This document shows positions 1-7,311 of a stretch of 11,813 nt of DNA, piece after piece. The stretch comes from Betaproteobacteria bacterium SG8_40 (lineage in GTDB: Bacteria; Pseudomonadota; Gammaproteobacteria; Burkholderiales; Eutrophovitaceae): contig LJTS01000046.1 in NCBI GenBank assembly GCA_001304425.1, forward strand, positions 1-11,813, written 5' to 3'. The notes below the pieces were generated by a model. That model worked only from the letters and a program-made list of their open reading frames with translations, searched no databases and was not told where the DNA came from. Every line of letters starts with the position of its first letter. Positions within the stretch are counted from its first letter, which is position 1. The translations under genes and the position numbers were made by a program.

Positions 1-2012
1 TTGCCGACCTGCTCATCGACCGGGTCAAAGAAATCCCGCTGCTGATCGTGCTCACGCATCGACCCGAGTTTCAGAACCGCTGGGCCGATCACGGCCATGT
101 CAGTGCCCTGAACCTCTCGAAGCTCACCCTTGCTCAAAGCAGCGCGATGATATCTCGTGTTGCACACGGCAAAGCATTGCCTGATGATCTGCTCGAACAG
201 ATCCTCGTTAAGACCGACGGCGTGCCGTTGTTCGTCGAAGAGCTGACCAAATCGATACTTGAATCGGGTGAGTTGAAAGCACTGGCGGATCGTTACGACT
301 ACGCTGGAACCGCCCACAACATCACAATCCCGGCCACGCTCAGGGATTCGCTGATGGCGCGACTGGACCGCTTCACGCCGGTCAAGGAGATCGCGCAGAT
401 TGGTGCTGCCATCGGACGCGAGTTCAGCTACGAACTCGTTTCGGCTGTTGCGCCGCTGTCGACAACCCAACTCGACGAAGCGCTGGCCCAGCTCATCGAC
501 TCGGGGCTGGCGTTCAGACGCGGCACACCGCCCGATGCGGTGTACACGTTCAAGCACGCGCTGGTACAGGACGCCGCCTATGACTCTCTGCTCAAGAGCA
601 AGCGCCAGGAGTTGCACGCCAAGATCGCCAAGGTAATCAAAGATCGCTTCCCGAAAACCGGAGAGACCGAGCCGGAAGTGCTCGCGCATCACCTCACGGC
701 GGCAGGGGAGGTCGAGGCAGCCGTTCCGTTGTGGCGGCAGGCCGGTGAACTGGCGCTAAAGCGCATGGCGCTTAAAGAGGCGACATCGCATTTCGGTCAG
801 GGTTTGGAACTGATCACCACAATGCCGGAATCACGCGAGCGAGATGCTGGCGAACTTGCGCTACGCGTTCCTTTGGGAATGGCCTGGATGGCGCTGAAAG
901 GCTGGGGTGCAGCCGAAGTCTGGTCCAGTCACTATCCTGCACTTGCGTTGGCGAAGGCAGTCGAAGACAACGACGCGCTACTTTCCATTCTTCTTGGCCT
1001 GCAGAGCAACGTCCAGAGCCAGGGGAGAATCACTGATGCGCTCGGATGGGGGGAAGAGATTCTGAACACAGCCAGGAAAACAGGCGAGCCCGAACAGTTG
1101 AGCGCGGCGCACGACAGACTTGGCGTTGTCTGCTTCTGGATGGGCAGACTGATAGAGTCTTCCGAACATGGCGAAAAGGCGCTTGCTCTCCACGATAACG
1201 CGATGCATATGGACTATCGGCAAGAGTTGTTGGGGGATCCGAAAGTCTCGGTTGGCTTGTTCGGATCACAAGCAGCGTGGATGCTGGGCTACCCTGACCG
1301 TGCAGCGCAGCGGTGTGATGAGACGGTCGCTTACGTTCGTCGGTTCGGGCACCCATTTAACCTCGGGTGGGCGCTTCGCATGGGTGCCGAAGTCTTCGTG
1401 TACCGCGGCGAACCCGGAGAGGCGCATAAGCGTAGCGATGAATGCGAACGGCTGGGTAAGGAGCACAGGCTACCCGTACTGGTCGGCCTCTTTGCTCCGA
1501 GTGTTTCAGGTCTTGCGTTGATCAGGGAGGGCAGGTTTGCTGAGGGAATTTCGCAACTCAACAGCGCATTGGCGGCTTCGGGTGCAAGCAGGCTTCGGAG
1601 TCCCTACTACAAGGCAGTACTCGGCGAGGGTGCGGCAATGCTCGGCAGGCTGGAAGAGGCGTTGCAACTTATCGAGGAAGCAATTGAAGATGTCCTAGGG
1701 CCTGGAGGAGGAGAGCGTAGCCATTACGCGGAGATTCTCCGCCTCAAAGGCTGGGCGCTCACGTTGAAAGACGATCTGGCGGGAGCCGAAAAGAGCTATC
1801 TTGCATCCCTCGACTGGGCGCGTGAGCAGCAAGCCAAGTCATGGGAGCTGCGTACCTCGACCTGCCTTGCACGGCTCTGGAAAAACCAGGGCAAACAAAG
1901 AGAAGCCCATGATCTGCTCAAACCGGTCTACGACTGGTTCACCGAAGGCTTCGATACCAAGGATTTGAAACAGGCGAAGGCGCTGCTCGACAAGTTAGAG
2001 GTCACTGCGTGA
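1..2012 (+). CDS. ATPase/TPR regulator, C-terminal part of a probable class III cyclase-AAA-TPR protein (5' partial)
   Basis: The frame is open from base 3, so the gene begins outside the window; a GTG at 48 lies inside the ATPase domain and is not the start. The visible part begins with the end of a STAND/AAA-type ATPase: a hydrophobic strand ending LTHRPEF, then DGVPLFVEELTKSILESG, a signature of the ATPase that follows the cyclase domain in large bacterial adenylate/guanylate cyclases. Next comes a winged-helix-like segment (IPATLRDSLMARLDRF to FKHALVQDAAYDSLL) and about 400 residues of TPR-like helices. The tail WFTEGFDTKDLKQAKALL is typical of the family. These proteins are cytoplasmic and use the ATPase and TPRs to regulate output or bind partners. 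The cyclase domain is presumed upstream and is not seen. The stop overlaps the next start by 4 bases (GTGA), so the gene is probably co-translated with the kinase. A MalT-like regulator without a cyclase domain remains possible. Confidence 0.85.
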   Translation, partial: ADLLIDRVKEIPLLIVLTHRPEFQNRWADHGHVSALNLSKLTLAQSSAMISRVAHGKALPDDLLEQILVKTDGVPLFVEELTKSILESGELKALADRYDYAGTAHNITIPATLRDSLMARLDRFTPVKEIAQIGAAIGREFSYELVSAVAPLSTTQLDEALAQLIDSGLAFRRGTPPDAVYTFKHALVQDAAYDSLLKSKRQELHAKIAKVIKDRFPKTGETEPEVLAHHLTAAGEVEAAVPLWRQAGELALKRMALKEATSHFGQGLELITTMPESRERDAGELALRVPLGMAWMALKGWGAAEVWSSHYPALALAKAVEDNDALLSILLGLQSNVQSQGRITDALGWGEEILNTARKTGEPEQLSAAHDRLGVVCFWMGRLIESSEHGEKALALHDNAMHMDYRQELLGDPKVSVGLFGSQAAWMLGYPDRAAQRCDETVAYVRRFGHPFNLGWALRMGAEVFVYRGEPGEAHKRSDECERLGKEHRLPVLVGLFAPSVSGLALIREGRFAEGISQLNSALAASGASRLRSPYYKAVLGEGAAMLGRLEEALQLIEEAIEDVLGPGGGERSHYAEILRLKGWALTLKDDLAGAEKSYLASLDWAREQQAKSWELRTSTCLARLWKNQGKQREAHDLLKPVYDWFTEGFDTKDLKQAKALLDKLEVTA

Positions 2013-5000
2013 GCGACATCCAGCAATGGCTGGACCGCCTTGGCCTCGCGCAATACGCCGAAGCCTTCGAGACAAACGATCTCGACATGTCGTTACTACC
2101 GGATGTCAGTGACCAGATATTGAAAGACATTGGCGTCAAGAGCGCTGGCCATCGCTTGCGCCTCAAGAATGCCATCTCAAGTCTGGCCATCCCGGCCGAG
2201 GCCGATTCCGAGCGCCTTTGCAAACCCGAAGCGGGGGACGGTTCCGTGATCCCGGAGGTTAGAGCTCAGGAGCGGTCCCCTGAGTTGAGCAAGGCGCTAG
2301 ATCGCCAGAAGGCGATCGGGGAGATTCTTCGGGCGATCAGCCGGTCACCCGCGGATCTTCAGCACATTCTGGATACGGTCGCGGCAAACGCGGGACGTCT
2401 GTGCAACGCCAACGACGTCGTGATTGTGCGGGTGGATGGCGAAGCGTATCGCCGCGCCGCCTATTACGCATCGGGATCGAAGGTAGCGGAGTTTCCGGCA
2501 GCCGATCGCGTGCCGCTCCGCCGGGATTTTGTTTTGAGCCGGGCAATTATCGATCGATCGGTAGTCCATGTCCCGGATCAGCTTGCCGAATCCGATGAGG
2601 AATACGCCGGTGGTAAAGAGTACGCTCGCCGATTGGGCTATCGAACGAATCTGGCCGTTCCTCTTCTCAGCAAGGGCAAAGCGATCGGCGCCATCTCAAT
2701 GCGGCGAAATGAGGTGTCGCCATTCTCCGATGCGCAGATCGAAATACTGGAGACCTTCGCCGACCAGGCAGCTATCGCCATCGAGAATGCGCGGCTTTTC
2801 AATGAGACAAAGGACGCGCTGGAGCAGCAGACGGCAACGTCGGACATTCTTCGCATCATCAGCGAGTCGCCTACCGACGTTCGGCCTGTCTTTGATGCCA
2901 TTGCCGAGCGCGCGAGGGTGCTGTGCGGAGCGCGTGTGGGCATAACGACACGCTTTGACGGCAAGAAATTGGAATTGATAGGCACTGACATCGACCCACG
3001 CGTGCCCGCGGACGAAAGAGCGAAGATGCGCGCCGATTTTGCAGCGAAGCTTGACCACGGGTCGATGAGCTCACGCGTTGTCTTGGCAAAAGCGCCGGTA
3101 AAGATCCCCGACGTGACACTTGACGGTGAGTATCCGTACCAGGAGACCGCCCAAACCGTGGCATTTCGCAGTGTCCTTGGGGTTCCGTTGTTGTTGGGCA
3201 GGGAGGTCATCGGCACCGTTGTCGTATCGGGTGAGAATCCCGAGATTTTTACGGAAAAATTTGTCGCGTTACTTCAAACCTTCGCCAACCAGGCCGTGAT
3301 CGCGATCGAGAACACGCGGTTGTTCACCGAGCTTGAGTCGCGCAACCGTGATTTGGCGGAGTTGCTCGAGCAGCAAACAGCAACCAGCGACATTCTGCGT
3401 GTGATCAGCAAGTCTCAACGCGATGTCATGCCGGTGTTTGAGACGATTTGTACTGATGCACGAAGATTGTGCAGCGCGACTTTGGTGGTCTTTTATACGT
3501 TTGATGGCGAACTGCTGAGATACCAGGCGAATGATGGTTTGGACGTTGCGTCGATCGACGCAATGCGGCAGAAATTTCCGATACGCCCCGACCGCGGCAC
3601 TGCGCTTGGACGCGCTATCCTTGATCGCGCAACCGCTTACATTCCAGATATTCGTGAAGAAAAAGATTATCTCCTTCATGACCTGGCAAAGACTGTGGAC
3701 TATCGCAGTACGTTCTCAGTACCTTTGCTGCGCGCTGGTAAACCGATCGGTGCGATTAGCGTCTCGGGTTCGAAACCCGCGATGTTTTCGGAGCGTCAGA
3801 TTTCTTTACTTCAAACCTTCGCCGAACAAGCGCTGATCGCGATCGAGAACACGCGGTTGTTCACCGAGCTTGAGTCGCGCAACCGTGATTTGGCTGAGTC
3901 GCTCGAGCAGCAGACCGCGACGAGCGAGATCCTGCGGGTGATCAATCAGTCACAAACCGATGTGCAGCCGGTTTTTGAGGCTATCGCAAACAATGCGGTG
4001 AAGTTGTGCGGAGCGACATCCGGTGGCGTTCATACGTTCGACGGGAAACTGATCGATATTGTGGCAGCCGCCAGCTTTAGCCCAGAAGGACTTGAGGCAT
4101 TACGCCGCACCTACCCGATGTCGCCGAACCGGGAAGGAGCCACCGGTCGTGCCATTCTCGACCGGGCGGTCTGCTATGTGCCTGACACTCGGGAGGACGC
4201 TGCGTATCGGCACGCCATTGGACATCGCTGCGTTTTGTCTGTGCCGATGCTGCGAGAAGGTGAGCCGATTGGCACAATCACCGTCAGCGCGCTCGAACCA
4301 CGAATGTTTTCGGAGCGCCAGATTGCGATGCTCCAGACGTTTGCCGACCAGGCAGTCATCGCGATCGAGAATACGCGTTTGTTCAACGAGCTGCAATCCA
4401 GAACGCACGAACTGGCGCGTTCGGTCGAGCAACTGCGTTCGTTGTCCGAAGTCGGTCAGGCGGTCAATTCGACACTCGATTTTGAGGAGGTTCTCTCCAC
4501 AATCGTAAAAAATGCGGTGCAACTCTCGGCCGCTGATGGCGGGGTCGTATTCGAAGCAGATGAGCAGATTGATGGATTCCGTCTGCGGGCGACCTATGGA
4601 TTGCCGAAAGCGATGGCCGATGCAATGCGGGCAACGCCCTTACACGCTGGCGAAGGTGCGACCGGGCGTGCCGCCGCGTCGGGTACCCCGGTGCAGATTC
4701 CGGATCTGACGGCCGACCCGCAATACACCGGGATGCTCCGCCGGCTTCAGGAGCAGGCGGGTTTTCGTTCGCTGCTTGCGGTGCCGCTGTTGCGGGAAGG
4801 GCGTGTCCTTGGCAGTCTTGCTGTGTCGCGCAAGGAGCCCGGCAAATTTTCTCCCGAGGTGGTGGAGCTGTTGCAGACGTTTGCTGCCCAGTCGACACTT
4901 GCCATCCAGAATGCCCGCCTATTCCGTGAAATTGGACAGAAGAGCCATGAACTGGAGATCGCTAGCCAGCACAAGACCCAGTTCCTTGCAAACATGAGCC

Positions 5001-5671
5001 ATGAATTGCGCACCCCACTGAATGCCATCCTTGGCTATACGGAGCTGATAGCCGACGGCATATATGGTGAAGTGCCGGAAAGTATCGGTGAGATCATGGA
5101 GCGCGTGCAAAGCAGTGGCCGCAACCTGCTCGGGTTGATCAACGATGTGCTGGATCTTTCGAAAATAGAGGCTGGACAATTGACACTGGCGATAAATGAC
5201 TTCTCGTTCCACGATACTGTCCACAGTGTCATTTCCAGTGTCGAGTCGCTGGCGGCAGAGAAGAAGCTGAGGCTGATCACCGATCTTGCACCGGACTTGC
5301 CGGTCGGCCATGGCGATGAACGTCGCATCGCGCAAGTGTTGATGAACATGGTCGGCAATGCGATCAAGTTCACCGACGCGGGAGAGATTACCGTAAGCGT
5401 CACGGTGGACGATGAGGCGTTCGTTGTTTCGGTCAGTGATACCGGACCTGGCATTCCGGAAGGGCAGCAGCAGAGAATCTTTGAGGAATTCCAGCAGGTG
5501 GATAGTTCATCCACGCGCAAGAAGGGGGGCACAGGGCTCGGGCTTGCCATTGCAAAACGTATCGTCGAATTACATGGCGGACGGATCTGGGTGACATCGA
5601 CAACCGGGAAGGGTTCGACGTTTTCGTTCAGCCTGCCGATCAATGCGGTAGCGGAAGGGGATACGAAATGA
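2009..5671 (+). CDS. Soluble hybrid-input sensor histidine kinase: SAM, five GAF domains, HisKA, HATPase_c
   Basis: This 1220-aa protein shows no signal peptide or membrane segment, so it should be a cytoplasmic sensor. Residues about 1-60 form a SAM domain (WLDRLGLAQYAEAF, GHRLRLKNAI). Five GAF domains follow, ending at the I[EQ]N[TA]RLF motifs at 258, 433, 612, 786 and 966, joined by helical linkers; three linkers carry LEQQTATS[DE]ILR. The HisKA phosphoacceptor is H998 in NMSHELRTPLN. The ATP-binding domain has an N-box (N1117), G1 (DTGPGIP from D1144), an F-box (IFEEFQQ) and G2 (GTGLGLA from 1174), so all catalytic elements are present. No receiver is attached; the next gene supplies one. 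The GTG start at 2009 is supported by an AGAGGT seven bases upstream and by the overlap with the previous gene. The GAF ligand is unknown, and no NKFDE cyclic-nucleotide-binding motif was seen. SAM domains of this type usually sit on cyclases, so one on a kinase suggests contact with a cyclase partner (inference). Confidence 0.95.
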   Translation: MSDIQQWLDRLGLAQYAEAFETNDLDMSLLPDVSDQILKDIGVKSAGHRLRLKNAISSLAIPAEADSERLCKPEAGDGSVIPEVRAQERSPELSKALDRQKAIGEILRAISRSPADLQHILDTVAANAGRLCNANDVVIVRVDGEAYRRAAYYASGSKVAEFPAADRVPLRRDFVLSRAIIDRSVVHVPDQLAESDEEYAGGKEYARRLGYRTNLAVPLLSKGKAIGAISMRRNEVSPFSDAQIEILETFADQAAIAIENARLFNETKDALEQQTATSDILRIISESPTDVRPVFDAIAERARVLCGARVGITTRFDGKKLELIGTDIDPRVPADERAKMRADFAAKLDHGSMSSRVVLAKAPVKIPDVTLDGEYPYQETAQTVAFRSVLGVPLLLGREVIGTVVVSGENPEIFTEKFVALLQTFANQAVIAIENTRLFTELESRNRDLAELLEQQTATSDILRVISKSQRDVMPVFETICTDARRLCSATLVVFYTFDGELLRYQANDGLDVASIDAMRQKFPIRPDRGTALGRAILDRATAYIPDIREEKDYLLHDLAKTVDYRSTFSVPLLRAGKPIGAISVSGSKPAMFSERQISLLQTFAEQALIAIENTRLFTELESRNRDLAESLEQQTATSEILRVINQSQTDVQPVFEAIANNAVKLCGATSGGVHTFDGKLIDIVAAASFSPEGLEALRRTYPMSPNREGATGRAILDRAVCYVPDTREDAAYRHAIGHRCVLSVPMLREGEPIGTITVSALEPRMFSERQIAMLQTFADQAVIAIENTRLFNELQSRTHELARSVEQLRSLSEVGQAVNSTLDFEEVLSTIVKNAVQLSAADGGVVFEADEQIDGFRLRATYGLPKAMADAMRATPLHAGEGATGRAAASGTPVQIPDLTADPQYTGMLRRLQEQAGFRSLLAVPLLREGRVLGSLAVSRKEPGKFSPEVVELLQTFAAQSTLAIQNARLFREIGQKSHELEIASQHKTQFLANMSHELRTPLNAILGYTELIADGIYGEVPESIGEIMERVQSSGRNLLGLINDVLDLSKIEAGQLTLAINDFSFHDTVHSVISSVESLAAEKKLRLITDLAPDLPVGHGDERRIAQVLMNMVGNAIKFTDAGEITVSVTVDDEAFVVSVSDTGPGIPEGQQQRIFEEFQQVDSSSTRKKGGTGLGLAIAKRIVELHGGRIWVTSTTGKGSTFSFSLPINAVAEGDTK
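3297..3357 (+). repeat. 61-bp exact direct repeat, copy 1 (end of GAF2 and linker)
   Basis: This copy is identical base for base to 3834-3894, at an in-frame offset of 537 bp (179 codons). It encodes the end of GAF2 and the following linker helix (IAIENTRLFTELESRNRDLA). Identity at synonymous positions as well as in the protein points to recent duplication or gene conversion between the GAF2 and GAF3 units. Confidence 0.95.
3834..3894 (+). repeat. 61-bp exact direct repeat, copy 2 (end of GAF3 and linker)
   Basis: This is the second copy of the repeat at 3297-3357, placed at the equivalent position at the end of GAF3. Sequence on either side diverges quickly, so identity is confined to the domain junction. 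The two copies could support RecA-dependent gain or loss of exactly one GAF unit (179 residues). Confidence 0.95.
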
Positions 5672-6033
5672 GCAAGCGCATACTGGTAGTAGAGGATCAG
5701 GAAGACAACCGGAAGATCATGCGTGACCTGCTGACGGCTAGCGGATTTGAGCTCATAGAGGCCGTGACCGGTGAGGAAGGGGTTTCGGCGGCGGCCCGCG
5801 AAAGACCTGATCTCATTCTTATGGATATCCAGTTGCCGGGACTGGACGGCTATGAGGCAACACGACGGATCCGGTCCGTTCCGGAACTTAAACAGACGCC
5901 GATCATTGCGGTGACATCCTACGCACTGAGCGGCGACGACAAAAAGGCCTTCGCCGCAGGGTGCGATGGCTATGTAACCAAACCATTCAGTCCGCGAGAC
6001 CTGTTAAAAAAAATCAGGGAGTACCTGAACTAG
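5668..6033 (+). CDS. Single-domain response regulator (CheY/DivK-like receiver)
   Basis: The 121-aa protein is a receiver domain with no output domain. The phosphorylation site is D53 (LILMDIQLPG). The acidic pair E9/D10 binds Mg2+, and T83 (VTSYA) and K105 (TKPF) complete the switch residues, so it should be active. ATG at 5668 overlaps the kinase stop as ATGA, with AAGGGG seven bases upstream, implying translational coupling and making H998 of the kinase the likely phosphodonor. It is compact and ends right after helix 5, as DivK-like proteins do. Its output must be through protein contact, for example with the neighbouring cyclases or as a phosphate shuttle (inference). The end of the gene contains an A8 run at 6006-6013. 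Confidence 0.95.
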   Translation: MSKRILVVEDQEDNRKIMRDLLTASGFELIEAVTGEEGVSAAARERPDLILMDIQLPGLDGYEATRRIRSVPELKQTPIIAVTSYALSGDDKKAFAAGCDGYVTKPFSPRDLLKKIREYLN

Positions 6034-6130
6034 ATTCCGGCACTCTCCCGCCGGCTCCTGATCGCCGGCAACGCATCCAGGCTTATCAGTCATCCGCGCG
6101 TCTTTTGCACCAGGGAACTGGAGAGGAAAC

Positions 6131-6199
6131 ATGGTCATCTGTCTGGTTTTTACTGGGGACTGGTCAGGCCCACAGCACGGAGGTCGAGAACGGTTATGA
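6131..6199 (+). CDS. Possible 22-aa leader peptide upstream of the receiver-cyclase
   Basis: In the 162-bp gap between the receiver gene and the receiver-cyclase gene, an ATG at 6131 follows GGAGAGG by four bases and opens a 22-codon frame (MVICLVFTGDWSGPQHGGRERL). Its TGA stop overlaps the next ATG as ATGA, the same junction type seen between the kinase and receiver genes. This suggests a leader ORF coupling or tuning translation of the cyclase. The peptide resembles nothing I recognise, and a frame this short can arise by chance. The downstream gene also has its own GGAGGT at 6179-6184. The gap also holds a 6-bp GC hairpin (6050-6055 with 6064-6069) without a T tract. Confidence 0.3.
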   Translation: MVICLVFTGDWSGPQHGGRERL

Positions 6200-7311
6200 A
6201 CAATCCCGCGCGCATCCTGATCGTTGACGATAATGCAGCGAATGTCGATATTCTGCGTGCGCGGCTGCAGGCCAACGACTACGAAATCGTTACGGCATCG
6301 GACGGCGAAGAGGCACTGGCGGCCGCTCGCGAGCATCTTCCCGACCTGATTTTGCTTGACGTGATGATGCCCAAGCTCGACGGCATCGAAGTGTGCCGGC
6401 GGCTGCGCGCTGACGAATCGGTACCTTTCATCCCGATCATTCTGGTGACTGCAAAATCCGACCCAAAAGATGTAATTGCTGCACTGGAGGCCGGTGGAGA
6501 CGAATATCTGACCAAGCCGGTAGATCATTCCTCGCTGGTTGCGCGTGTGAAGTCCATGCTGCGGATCAAAGCACTGCATGACACGGTGCAACGGCAAGCT
6601 GAACAGCTAACTGCATGGAATCAGTCGCTCGAACAGCGGGTGGAAGAGCAACTTGGCCTCGTTGAGCGTCTTGGCCGGCTTAAGCGCTTCTTCTCACCGC
6701 AGCTTGCTGAACTTATTGTGGCGGGTGGTGCCGATGACCCGCTTAAAACGCACCGGCGCGAGATTACCGTGTGTTTCCTCGACCTCCGCGGGTTCACCGC
6801 GTTTGCGGAAACTGCCGAGCCGGAAGAAGTTATGGGCGTGCTAAGGGAGTACCACGCCGAAATGGGCAAGTTGATTCTAGAACACGAGGGAACACTTGAG
6901 CGCTTTACCGGAGACGGAATGATGATTTTTTTCAATGATCCCGTTCCAGTGCCGAACCCTGGCGAGCGTGCGGTGCAGATGGCGCTTGAGATGCGTGAAC
7001 GCGTCGCTTCATTGATCGATAAATGGCGCAAGCTGGGTTACGAGCTTGAACTGGGTATCGGTATTGCGCAGGGATACGCGACCATTGGTGCCATTGGCTT
7101 CGAAGGACGCTGGGATTACGGTGCAATTGGTTCGGTAACCAACCTTGCCGCACGGCTGTGTGGCGAAGCCAGGCCCAACCAGATACTGATCTCCAAGCGT
7201 GTACTGGCGACGGCGGAAGGCGTGTTTGACGTCGAGCCGGAAGGTGAATTGTCGCTGAAGGGTTTTCATCGCCCGGTTCCAGCCTACAACGTGCTGGGTG
7301 TCAAAGAATGA
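6196..7311 (+). CDS. Response regulator with class III adenylate/guanylate cyclase output domain
   Basis: The 371-aa cytoplasmic protein has an N-terminal receiver (about residues 4-125): acidic pair D11/D12, phosphosite D55 (LLDVMMP), T85 and K107. A helical coiled linker follows (about 130-165, QAEQLTAWNQSLEQRVEEQ) that could carry the phosphorylation signal to the dimeric cyclase. The class III cyclase domain (about 188-371) has metal-binding aspartates D196 (FLDLRGFT) and D240 (FTGDG) and transition-state residues N316 and R320 (TNLAARLC), so catalysis is expected. The two purine-specifying positions are unusual: R236 where lysine is typical, and G309 where Asp or Thr is typical. The choice of ATP or GTP therefore cannot be read from the motifs. 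The start is fixed by GGAGGT 11 bases upstream. Being downstream of the kinase and receiver on the same strand, it is a likely output of that pathway. Confidence 0.93.
   Translation: MNNPARILIVDDNAANVDILRARLQANDYEIVTASDGEEALAAAREHLPDLILLDVMMPKLDGIEVCRRLRADESVPFIPIILVTAKSDPKDVIAALEAGGDEYLTKPVDHSSLVARVKSMLRIKALHDTVQRQAEQLTAWNQSLEQRVEEQLGLVERLGRLKRFFSPQLAELIVAGGADDPLKTHRREITVCFLDLRGFTAFAETAEPEEVMGVLREYHAEMGKLILEHEGTLERFTGDGMMIFFNDPVPVPNPGERAVQMALEMRERVASLIDKWRKLGYELELGIGIAQGYATIGAIGFEGRWDYGAIGSVTNLAARLCGEARPNQILISKRVLATAEGVFDVEPEGELSLKGFHRPVPAYNVLGVKE

Noticed and set aside
2638..3216. 192-codon open frame on the - strand inside the GAF region
   Set aside because: It is the shadow of GAF1-GAF2 coding sequence and has no motif of its own.
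5035..5643. 202-codon open frame on the - strand inside the kinase gene
   Set aside because: It lies entirely opposite the HisKA/HATPase coding region, whose motifs are intact. Its translation is low-complexity Ser/Pro/Arg without a recognisable domain.
6050..6069. GCCGGC hairpin after the receiver gene as a terminator
   Set aside because: The stem is only 6 bp and no T tract follows, so transcription may well continue into the cyclase gene.
6004..6597. 197-codon open frame on the - strand over the receiver-cyclase start
   Set aside because: It is antisense to a clear receiver domain with a good ribosome binding site. It has no domain resemblance and spans the intergenic gap.
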